From contig NC_092677.1 in NCBI RefSeq assembly GCF_964355755.1, forward strand, positions 2,237,001 to 2,301,000: DNA of 64,000 bases. Reading direction: 5' to 3'. The position numbers and the translations under genes are program-made. A model generated the notes under the pieces. The model was given only the letters and a program-made list of their open reading frames with translations, did not search any database and was not told the DNA's origin. Source of the stretch: Antedon mediterranea. Its lineage: Eukaryota; Echinodermata; Crinoidea; Comatulida; Antedonidae. Position 1 is the stretch's first letter. Each line of letters begins with the position of its first letter. Of this stretch, positions 13,201-22,800 are shown in pieces.

Positions 13201-15268
13201 TACAAGGCCTACAATAGTACAAAGTAGCTTTTATGATGTACATTCATTTTTATTTGTGATTGTGATTTCAAACTAGTTTGTACAGGTTTAGTGATTTGAT
13301 ATCTGGTGAAAAGCTTGTCCAGACTTGTGGTGGTTGTAATTACATCTGTCTCATGCTGTCAGCCTCTTGTTTCCATTTAAGTAGTCTCCTTAGAGTCTAA
13401 TCAACCTATCTAGTTTAAAAGGTTTTAACTTCAAAGAGAATTTTAAAACTGTGTTTATCATAATGTGAGCTCTTTTGTAATACTGTTATTTTACTGGTTT
13501 TCCATTAGTTGAGATTATTATATGATTTTTTTGTTAAATAATAATAATAATTTAGGAACAAACTTTATATATTTTTATCATAGAAAATCAACTTTATTAT
13601 TTAAGTTTGTCTTAAGTCGATACCTTTTCTTCATTTTGTTTAATTCACTGTCATCTATTTTCCCTTAATGTTCAGTGTCTGTAACCCGAACGTGATGGGA
13701 TCCTTTTTATTTTTTAAAAAGGATCAAATACATTTACCCATGGAGTAACTCCATGATTTACCATAATTAGAAGAACAATAAAAAGATTCACCTCACCAAC
13801 TTCTGTGATGCCAAAGGTCAGATTAGATGAGGATGAGCTAGGAAGCAAGGAAAGCAGGGAAACGGCATACTAAGATGTGAACTGACGTTGGCTGTTGAGG
13901 CAGTGTGGTTAGCTGGTGTGTGTAAGACAGTAGTCACACCGACTGACTGCCTTGCCATAACAGCTGATTATCTGCAGCTTTTCAACTGCCATTATCAACA
14001 AAGTCTGCGATTGCCAACAAGTGACGGAATCTTGAGAGGAACCATTAGCTGGACGAAACGTCTTGAACCTCAATTTGACAACATTTATTAATTCCAATAC
14101 TAGACGATACATGGCAAGTTTGAGGTTGCTGCTGGCTTGAGTAGCCCCACCCTAACCCCCCACAACCCAACCCCCAAAAGTGGACCGAAACATATTCTTG
14201 TGGCGAAACAATCCTGAATCATTGTACAGTACACTAAAGTCCCAAAGAAAATCAAATCAAATACGTAAATATTTATCTTTCATTTAAAATTTAATTTAAT
14301 TTCTTATACTGTACTACTTTATTTTTTCCCACATGGTTAACGTGTACAGTATACACAATTAGCAAGTGAAAGAGTGAAGAAAATAAATATAAATATATTG
14401 GGGGTTTACACGTTTTTAACAACTTTTATCATTAGGCTGAGTTAGCTACAGTAACTTCAATCTTCAAAATAAATTATTACAACACTACAGGTTATGACAT
14501 CAATGATTAACATAGGTTTATATTAACTGCTTATTAAAGCAAAACCTTTTTAGCGTGACCATCATTTCAAACTCATTTTCATTTAAAAGTTCATACAAGG
14601 ACAACAATAAATTTAGCTCTCTCTAGCATATTATTATGTTAAAGATGTTAAACATGAGCTAAAATTAAACTTGACTGATGAGATTAATACATACAATTAC
14701 ATTCGTCAACTAACATCATATTGAACATGGCAGAATACAGAGTGGTGGTCATCTTCTATAAAACAAGACCAGTTTTTAATGCGCCCTTGTCTTTCCATAG
14801 TTATTTAAATTGCACACGTTTTTGCTCATTTTGGCCTGTACCCATCTTCCTTATCAGCTGCAAAGAGATCAATATACCAAGTTCTTTAAGCTCTGCCTAC
14901 ACTATAAAACTAGTTTGACAAAAAAAGTGAGATTTGCTCAAATATGACCGTTAAATATCCAAATATGGTAGTGATATGACATCATCATGTCCATATATGG
15001 GTGCATCACACTTTTTGTCACATAATGTTTGATAGTTTGATGTTTCCATTGAATAAACAATGACAATAATTGATTGACAGATTAAAATACCTGTACAACC
15101 TTTTAATATGATAATAATATTAATTGTATGCAAATGATTGTATATTTCAGGTCAGCTTACATTTCTTATGGTGGACTGTTGATGAGGCTACAAGGCGACG
15201 CTAACAACTTGCATGGAGTAGAACAAGATATGCATGTTTACCTCCTAATGAAAAAACTTGCGTTTTAA
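1201..15268 (+). CDS. POLR2H: RNA polymerase I/II/III shared subunit RPB8 (complete, 4 exons)
   Basis: RPB8 is a small OB-fold subunit shared by nuclear RNA polymerases I, II and III, where it sits on the surface of the largest subunit. Coding exons are 1201-1273, 6193-6276, 7637-7817 and 15151-15268. They join in phase (456 nt) to a 151-residue protein, against about 150 in human. Family landmarks are visible: N-terminal [15 protein letters not shown], then [43 protein letters not shown], and the highly conserved C-terminus [20 protein letters not shown] ending in [10 protein letters not shown]. All introns are GT-AG. Introns 1 (4.9 kb) and 3 (7.3 kb) are filled with repeats. The start is the first ATG in frame with the conserved N-terminus. 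An AATAAA lies 48 bp after the stop. Nothing looks broken. Identity is very secure; the exact UTRs are not visible. Confidence 0.95.
2247..2627. mobile_element. Inverted-repeat element enclosing a tRNA-like segment
   Basis: The left arm (2247-2309) and the reverse complement of the right arm (2554-2627) share GTGGCTAAA, CGTATCCATA, and CTTCTAAAAACTAAAGGTAC followed by GGTAATTATA. The right arm also contains a KpnI/SmaI-type palindrome, GGTACCCGGGTACC. The element is about 380 bp and lies in RPB8 intron 1. It looks like a MITE; no transposase is visible. Confidence 0.6.
2366..2456 (+). repeat. tRNA-derived SINE-like segment
   Basis: GGGTTGCTTAGTGGGC resembles an A box. About 45 bp later, GGTTCAATTCT resembles a B box of a pol III internal promoter. 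A run of T follows (2441-2454), as at a pol III terminator. The stems do not form a convincing functional tRNA, so this is read as a degenerate tRNA or SINE head. Confidence 0.4.
3981..4605. mobile_element. MITE-like element expanded by an internal 30 bp minisatellite
   Basis: The left end, GATCATGTC...TACTGCAGTAA, and the right end, ACTGCAGTAGAAGAATAATT followed by TGACATGGTC, are degenerate inverted copies. The same end sequence recurs at 8268-8325 and as an inverted pair at 11955-12160, all in RPB8 intron sequence. Between the ends lie about 15 copies of a 30 bp unit. Confidence 0.5.
3990..4449. repeat. 30 bp minisatellite (about 15 copies)
   Basis: The unit is CATATGTCTTTACTGCAGTA followed by ACTAATAGTA. 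Late copies are identical; early copies vary (CTACAG for CTGCAG). The minus-strand translation is a pure repeat ([10 protein letters not shown]) with no sign of being a gene. Confidence 0.95.
4642..4801. mobile_element. MITE family A, copy 1
   Basis: Foldback element of about 160 bp with ends related to AAGCTCTGTTTACACTATCA. The core holds repeats of AAATATGGTAGTGATAT and the segment CATGTCCATATATGGGCACA. The right end here, GTGTAAACAGAGCTTTA, is intact and the left end is worn. It lies in RPB8 intron 1. Confidence 0.75.
5025..5085. repeat. Palindromic micro-insertion, long form
   Basis: The perfect inverted repeat 5034-5052 / 5056-5074 has a 3 nt spacer. Its core is CATGGAGTAA...TTACTCCATG. 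TAGGCCTAC flanks it on both sides in the same orientation. Shorter relatives lie at 13739-13755 and 17002-17018. Confidence 0.8.
6193..6276 (+). CDS. POLR2H: RPB8 exon 2
   Basis: The acceptor is tttttag|TTTCG and the donor is TTTG|gtaagt. It encodes [20 protein letters not shown]...VEF, completing a split Val codon at its start and leaving one base of a Gly codon at its end. The phase fits both neighbours. Confidence 0.93.
6415..6535. repeat. Short tandem repeat related to CCCCTTAATAGAGGTAT
   Basis: Four to five degenerate copies of a 17-20 bp unit lie shortly after RPB8 exon 2. It is probably the end of a decayed transposon. Confidence 0.6.
7637..7817 (+). CDS. POLR2H: RPB8 exon 3
   Basis: The acceptor is tatttcag|GCGAT and the donor is AAACT|gtaagt. 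It encodes [20 protein letters not shown] through [16 protein letters not shown] to ATK, the central part of the OB fold. A split Leu codon crosses into exon 4. Confidence 0.94.
8643..8790. repeat. About 50 bp tandem repeat, 3 copies
   Basis: Three imperfect units contain GGGCTAGGCTACTCACACCA and GACACAC. It lies in RPB8 intron 3. Confidence 0.75.
9531..9795. repeat. About 90 bp tandem repeat, 3 copies
   Basis: Three units contain TAGGTTTGACCATAGAGTTT, AACTGGTCAGCA and GAATGGTCCTCTAG. It lies in RPB8 intron 3. Confidence 0.85.
10225..10437 (+). mobile_element. LINE 3' end with (ATGAA)n tail
   Basis: The stretch has the typical 3' UTR look of CR1/L2-like non-LTR retrotransposons: GGAGACCCACTTGATAG, CCTGTCTCTCTC, then GAAATAAATGAAATGAAATG. 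No reverse transcriptase frame is attached, so it is a 5'-truncated copy. A similar tail (ATGAAAAGATGAATGGATGA) is at about 12970-13000. Confidence 0.55.
11950..12165. mobile_element. MITE family C, inverted-end copy
   Basis: The left end, TGACCATGTCAAAATTGTTC followed by TACTGCAGTAACTAC, and the right end, GTAGCTACTGCAGTAACTGC followed by AGTAGAATGAT, face each other. It is the same family as the ends of the 3981-4605 element. Confidence 0.5.
12820..13135. repeat. Partial duplication of a ~90 bp segment
   Basis: The sequence around TTTTAGGCCTAATAATATAG and GCGTTTGCCTTTTATCTT occurs at about 12830-12910 and again at about 13050-13130. A LINE-like tail (CCATGGTATTCCGAAATGAA) lies between them. 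Confidence 0.65.
13732..13762. repeat. Palindromic micro-insertion with 7 bp direct repeats
   Basis: CATGGAGTAACTCCATG (13739-13755) is bracketed by ATTTACC on each side (13732-13738 and 13756-13762). It lies in RPB8 intron 3. Confidence 0.75.
14889..15036. mobile_element. MITE family A, copy 2
   Basis: The left end is TTAAGCTCTGCCTACACTAT. The core has AATATGGTAGTGATATGACA and TGTCCATATATGGGTGCATC. The right end is worn after GTTTGATAGT. It lies about 115 bp upstream of RPB8 exon 4. Confidence 0.8.
15151..15268 (+). CDS. POLR2H: RPB8 exon 4 (C-terminus and stop)
   Basis: The acceptor is atatttcag|GTCAG. It encodes [20 protein letters not shown] to the terminal LLMKKLAF and TAA. This is the most conserved block of RPB8 and confirms the identification. 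Confidence 0.95.
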
Positions 15269-16620
15269 TTTTGTTTATTTATTTACATTCATTATAATTT
15301 CTTGTTTGTACATTAAATAAAAAAATGTTAGTCAAAAATGAACACTATTGGGCTGGACCACTATGACTAAAACCAAAAGAATTTTTTCAAAATCAATGAG
15401 GTTATAAAATAAATTAATATAGTGAGGCTAACAGGGCAAAATTACTGCTATATTCATCAAAAATATTATTTAAGTAATACTATAGAAATAAACTGATATT
15501 TTATGAATTGAAATGAAAACATGAAAATCACAACATACTGTACATGAATGTATATATTTCTTTGAGCTGTGATTACATAGTAGTTGACTCTCTAGTTAAT
15601 TATATAACCTTTTTTTTCTAAGCTAAGTCCTTCGTAATGAGTAGTCAATTTCTTTTATTTAAAAAAACTCCTTTGAAACCTTTAACCAAAATTAAATCAC
15701 TTTAAAAATGTTGTGGCATCACATGAATCTGTCTACGTCTTCTGGCGTTAATTCAGTTTTACAGATTATAAAATTAGTTTTTTCAAGAACTAGGAACTAT
15801 TATATAAATATTGGATTTTACTAATAAAAAAATGTTGACTCAAAATTGTTGTTTTGTTCTGTTGTTGAATAAATGATGTATATTGATTAGGAGTTAATGA
15901 ATAGTGTGGGCGTTACACCACTAAACCCACATGAATGCTAATTTTAATAAATTGTACATTTCAAAATTAATGTAAGTGTACATATTACATTATCATGTCA
16001 TAGAGTCCCATAATAATTAAAAGTTTAAAATTCCAGTCTACAATTTGTTACAAAGAAGATCTGGGTAAATAAAGTACGAGGCATTTTAAAATTTGTGAAA
16101 AAAAACAGATGCAAATGTAAGGAGAGGGATAGTTTTTTATTTATTGAGAGATGAGTGCATAAGCTTTGGTGGTTTCAATAAAAGAAGATCTTTGAAATTC
16201 TACCTCCCAATTTGCTTTTATGATGAATGCATGGCCAAACTATAGAGTGTGCTATAACATTGAAAAATACATCAAATCATAGAGGGCGCTACTAAAAATT
16301 GATTTTGCACAGAGGTGATAATTTCCTGTAATAAAAAAAATGTTTGTTTAGCCTAATTAGTTACATTGGGCCTTTCTAAACTTTCTAAATCGATAATTGT
16401 TCGATAAAATTGTTTTAAAACATTCACACTTCTTTTATCTAATACTAGGGTTTTTGCGGATTCGATACGAAATCGGAATCGTGTTTCTGTGTTCTTTTTC
16501 TTCTATCGTAGAAATATTTATCTCTATGCATTCACACATCTCACAGTCCCCCTCTCTATGTGTATGATGACAATAGAGGGCGCTATTCATATTATTGTTT
16601 ACAATTTTCATGACAACAAG
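15269..16620. other. Intergenic region between RPB8 and HOATZ
   Basis: 1.35 kb, AT-rich. It holds the RPB8 polyadenylation signal and, at its right end, the presumed HOATZ promoter and 5' UTR. I see no further gene and no clear promoter motif. Confidence 0.5.
15316..15321 (+). promoter_or_regulatory. Probable polyadenylation signal of RPB8
   Basis: AATAAA lies 48 bp downstream of the RPB8 stop codon in AT-rich sequence. The position fits a short 3' UTR. The base composition makes chance AATAAA common, so this is moderate support only. Confidence 0.5.
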
Positions 16621-16804
16621 ATGGCTGTGGCTGGAATTTTAGAATTAAAAACAACAATTTTCACCGGTAGTTCTGAAGAAGACAAAGCATGTGCCAAGCT
16701 GTTTTGGCAGTCTGTCACTTTACACCCTACAATTGAATCAAGGCTAGTGTCAGGAGATATACGACAGCGTCTACCAGTTGCACCTCAGCCAGGTCAAGAA
16801 GGAG
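16621..16804 (+). CDS. HOATZ: HOATZ exon 1
   Basis: Encodes [20 protein letters not shown] through the conserved [13 protein letters not shown]. The donor is GGAG|gtaagc. It leaves one base (G) that pairs with AG at the start of exon 2 to make Glu. The donor lies only about 33 bp before the left end of the giant inverted repeat. Confidence 0.85.
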
Positions 16805-19800
16805 GTAAGCTAGGCTAGCCTATTTAGGCCTAGCCGCGCTAGTTCCGTTTCGCACCTGTTTTTATTTCGACTTCCTTTTGACTCCAAATTGTTAAGCAAC
16901 TTATTGTGAATACCACACCTTAAAATTGGGCCTCATAAGTACTTTTATGAAGAAGAATCACATAAAAAGTAACTAATAAATCCTTAAATTGATGATTTTA
17001 CCATGGAGTAACTCCATGATTTTACAGACATGTTTCTCGCATACCGTTCGCAAATTTAGCATACTCGAAGTTCAATATTTTCGTTTCTATGGAGCGCCAA
17101 AAGAGCAACAACAATAGATGGTTAAAAACTCAGTGGAATGCGTCTTCTTTTAATGCATTTATTATTGAAATACACGTTTAATTTTAATATATTTTGTCAA
17201 TAAAAATGCTGTAACATTTTACTGCTAATAATTTGCTGTTTTCAAATAGCAACCAACCCTAGACCTAAGACTAAAGCCCCTTTCTCACAGAGTTGTGTGC
17301 CAGGAACATTGCGGGAATATACCATTACCATGCCGGTATGGTTTTCTGTGAGAACGGGTCGTCTTGGCATCATGCCGGCACCATGCCGGCATCGACATGA
17401 CCTGCTTTAGACCTAGTAATATTCTAGGGATATTCCCCGCAATGCCAGACGGGCATTCTGTGAGAACGTATTGCCGTTATATTCCGGGGTTCCCCGTCGA
17501 GGCTTTGACACCTTGCGCAGTCAAGTGTATCACTTTGGCGCCTATTCAATTCAATTAACAATAATAATGTCGAACTGGAGGGATAATGAGATAAGAGAGC
17601 TGCTTAAAATAAGGGGACAAGAAGAAATTTGTAGCATAATCTATATAGGCCGCTAGGCTAGGCCATTAGCTCTTTGTTCAGGTATATAAACTATACCATA
17701 CTGGCGAGTAAATCATGTTTTACTTTTTAAACCTCGCAACGTCTGGTTGAAAAGGCTACTCGGACCAATAATTTCTATTAGCCTAGGGGTTATTGCGATT
17801 TGGACGTTTCTGATTGGCTGTAGCCATGGACTATATTGATTAACACTGTTCTGATTGGTTGTAGCTTTGAATACATCTTCTCGGAACTCGTCCTTAATAC
17901 AATAGCAATTTAGCACAGTGTTTTACTATATAACCAGATAAATAATAGGAAACATTTAATAATTTGATAAATGACATTTAAATAGCAATTTAGGTAAATG
18001 TCTTTTGAAATGAAATTAAATAAATTATAACCAATTTGGTTAGAGTAAAACACAATGATAAAGAATAGGAAACATTTAATAATATGATAAATTACATTTA
18101 CATAGCAATTTAGCACTGTGTTGTACTATAACCAATTTGGTTAGAGTAAAACACAATGATAAAGAATAAGAAACATTTAATAACATGATAAATGACATTT
18201 AGCAATTTAGCACTGTGTTTTACTATAACCAATTTGGTTAGAGTAAAGCACAATGATAAAGAATAGGAAACATTTAATAACATGATAAATGACATTCACA
18301 TAGCAATTTACCACTGTGTTTTACTATAACCAATCAGATTAGAGTAAAACACAATGATAAAGAATAGGAAACATTTAATAATATGATATATAACATTTAC
18401 ATAGCAATTTAGCACTGTGTTTTACTATAACCAATTTGATTAGAGTAAAACACAACGATAAAGAATAGGAAACATTTAATAACATGATAAATTACATTTA
18501 CATAGCAATTTATCACTGTGTTTTACTATAACCAATTTGGTTAGAGTAAAACACAATGATAAAGAATAGGAAACATTTAATAATATGATAAATTACATTT
18601 ACATAGCAATTTATCACTGTGTTTTACTATAACCAATTTGGTTAGAGTAAAACACAATGATAAAGAATAAGAAACATTTAATAACATGATAAATGACATT
18701 TACATAGCAATTTAGCACTGTGTTTTACTATAACCAATTTGGTTAGAGTAAAGCACAATGATAAAGAATAGGAAACATTTAATAACATGATAAATGACAT
18801 TCACATAGCAATTTAGCACTGTGTTTTACTATAACCAATCAGATTAGAGTAAAACACAATGATAAAGAATAGGAAACATTTAATAATATGATATATAACA
18901 TTTACATAGCAATTTAGCACTGTGTTTTACTATAACCAATTTGATTAGAGTAAAACTCAACGATAAAGAATAGGAAACATTTAATAACATGATAAATTAC
19001 ATTTACATAGCAATTTATCACTGTGTTTTACTATAACCAATTTGGTTAGAGTAAAACACAATGATAAAGAATAGGAAACATTTAATAATATGATAAATTA
19101 CATTTACATAGCAATTTATCACTGTGTTTTACTATAACCAATTTGGTTAGAGTAAAACACAATGATAAAGAATAGGAATTTAATAATATGATATATAACA
19201 TTTACATAGCAATTTAGCACTGTGTTTTACTATAACCAATTTGGTTATGGTAAAGCACAATGATAAAGAATAGGAAACATTTAAAAATATGATAAATGAC
19301 ATTCACATAGCAATTTAGCACTGTGTTTTACTATACCAATTTGATTAGAGTAAAACACAATGATAAAGAATATGAAACATTTAATAATATGATAAGTTGC
19401 TAGCACTGTGTTTTACTATACCAATTTAGTTTTGGATAAAGAATATGAATTTAAAGAATGGATATAATATGATATGATACAATATGATTTTCTCCCAATT
19501 AGTAAGACATTTTGGAATACTGCGTGCGTAGTGCACCTAACAAGATCATGTTCGCTATTTAAAACTCACATTTTAAAACCGTAAACGCATAAATTTGCGG
19601 ACATACTCGTAAAACACACTTCCAGAGATTTAATAATTTTAACAGTACTACAAAATCCATAATATAAAGTAGTATAGATTTGTACAAAAAGAGCAGAACA
19701 ATTAAATTAACTGTCATTACATCTACTGAACTGTCTCATTACATCTACTGAAAAATTCATCGCGATGAATTTATTTATAATACACCAATCAGATCACACG

Positions 19801-22800
19801 CAATTAGTATGGAATGCCAGTTTAGGCGATGATAAAATCGCGTCGATGATGCAATGAAAATTGCGTCGATGTGATGAAAATTGCGTCGATGAATATAGTA
19901 TTGATGTAATGATGTGATGAACATTGCGTCGATGAAAATTGCGTCGATGTAATGAAAATTGCGTTAATGTGATGAAAATTGCGTCGATGAAAATTGCGTC
20001 GATGAAAACTGCATCGATGAAAACTGCATCGATGAAAAAAAAAATAATTTTCATCGATGCAGTTTTCATCGATGAAAATTGCGATCTCCCTGCCGGTATG
20101 ATTTGAATATGATGTCATGGATGCTGGACATCTGGATTTTATGTACTGAACTGGTGGATTAACGGAAGCAATTAGCTAGAAGATATAATGTGTCCGAAAG
20201 GACAATAATGGATCCATTGCTAAAATGTGTTGACAATAAATCACTAAAATGTTAATCAGTGCATATATTTCAACATTGTTTTAGTGCGCGATCACTGCGC
20301 GCTTGTCTATAACGCGCGCTAGCGCAAGCGGTAAACATGTTTATCATATCAAAATATTCAGAAACCGTCAATTTTTAGCAACATAATAACATTATTAACA
20401 TCATTATTAACATCATCATTTACTTTACTAGTAGTCATTTTCATCATTGATTGAATTAAAACCATTTGGAATTTTTATAATCAATTAAATTCATCACATC
20501 AATTTTCATCGATGCAGTTTTCATCGACGCAATTTTCATCGATGCAGTTTTCATCGACGCAATTTTCATCGATGCAGTTTTCATCGACGCAATTTTCATC
20601 GACGCAATTTTCATCGATGCAATTTTCATCGACGCAATGTAAATTGCGTCGACGCAATCTACATTGCATCGACGCAATCTACATTGCGTCGATGCAATTT
20701 TCATCGACGCAATTTCATCATCGACGCAATTTTTATCATCGCCAAAAACTTGTGTAAAACGGCGTTCCAGAAGTGACGAATCGCATATTCGCCGTTTATT
20801 GTTGAGGCGCGTAAACAGTGTGCGCAATGCACGTTTTCTTCCCATGACGAGACGAATCGATATTCGACTCTTCGTGTGACGAATAATCGTCAAATTATAA
20901 TTAATATAATTAATTAATGAAATAAGATACGCAGTTGATGTTTGCATCAATTGTTCTTTAGAATAAATACTTTCGAAATACAAAACAAAAAATGTGTGGT
21001 GAGTGACGATATGTTCAATCATGGACCTATAAATTACTAATTTATAGGTCCATGATTCAATATCTGTAGCTTCAATTCAAACATAATGTAACAGAAAATT
21101 TGAAGCGTAAAAAACGTTCGTTTACACAACACTTTTTTTTATACTTTATTATTGATTATTATATTATACAGGAATACTATTTATTTCCTCATTTCTACCC
21201 AAGAATAAACAATTTTTGGATACAAAACTTTATGTGAATTACATTACCAAAATATTAAAACGAGGATAAAAAAACATCGCGTAAAATACTCGTACTCAAA
21301 AGCTTCTGAAATTTGTAGATATATGTCATGAAAAAGAAATTTGACATTCCCAATAATTTTTTTTGGCAAAAATGTAATATATGAAACATACAATTTACAT
21401 AGTTTATCATTGTTTTTTATTAGAACCAATATGGTTACACAGTTAAACATAGTGATAAAGAATAGATACTTGTTAGGTTACTACCCTACCCTCTAGTTTG
21501 AAGCGACATTATAAATTCATCGAGAAAAAAAACGTATCATATTCAGAAACGTTTGACATTTTGTATAGATATGTTCAATAAGACAAAACAAATTATAAAT
21601 TTCAAGACAAATCGATGATTTCCATTATTTGCATTTCACAAAATTCACACTTATGAAAGACCATACATTTTCAACATTTCCTTTTTTCTGTGTACCGAGT
21701 TTAGAAACTTTTTGAATACCAGACGTATTTTTTTGTGATGCTTTTTCATTTGAATTGTAGTATAAAATGTCATTGAAACGAGATAAAAATCATACAAGAC
21801 ATGTTATAATAGGTTGCTCTATATACATAACAAAATTAGTTCTTTTTTTTGGTAAGAAACGCCAATGAAGTAGAAAGTTATTTCAGATGTAGTGTGCATT
21901 TATACGTCATTAATAGTAGGCCTAAAATATAATATTAAATATTATAAAGAATATCAAACATTTTATGTTATGAAAAATAAAATTGACATATAAGTTTATC
22001 ATTGTGTTTTACTATAACCATTTTGGTTAAAAGTTAAACACAGTGAGTGATAAAGAATAGAACTGTTTTAGTTTATTTAACCCTAACCCTAGTTTGAAGC
22101 GATCACATATTTAATATTCATCGCTAAAAATACGTATCGTCTTGAAAAACGTTTGATATTTGGTAGATATGTTCAATATAGGTTCTTACATCTATAATGC
22201 AAAAGAAATATCCTAATAGTTTTATTTTGATTTCTGAGAATCATCAATGAAGTAAAAATGTGTTGGAAATGTATTGTCTTTCATAAGTGTAAATGTTTAG
22301 AAATGCAAATTATTAAAATCACGAATTTGTCTTGAAACTTTTATTTTTTGTTTGTTTTATAGACGTAAGAACCTATTGAACATTTTATTTACCAAATTTC
22401 AAATGTTTCTGAATACGATACGTATTTTTTCGCGATGAATTAAGTATGTGATCGCTTCAAACTAGGGTTAGAGTTATATAACCTAAAACAGTGTCTATTC
22501 TTTATCATTGTGTTTAACTGTGTAACCAAATTGGTTCTGTAAAACAAGATGATAAACTATGTAACTTGTATTTATTATTATTACATTATATGTATCCTAT
22601 AATGTAATATGAAAAATAAAATGTACATAGTTTATCATTGTGTTGTACTAAAACCAATTTGGTTAAAAGTTAAACACAGTGTTAAAGAATGAACTGTTAG
22701 GTTATTTAACCCTAACCCTAGTTTGAAGCGATCACATACTTAATTCATCGATAAAAATACGTATCGTCTTAAAAAACGTTTGAAATTTGGTACATGTTCA

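Noticed and set aside
20456..21022. 188 aa minus-strand frame with a non-repetitive N-terminal part ([19 protein letters not shown])
   Set aside because: More than half is the 15 bp minisatellite. The N-terminal part resembles nothing I can name and has no partner exon. It may be a transposon relic, but that cannot be supported.
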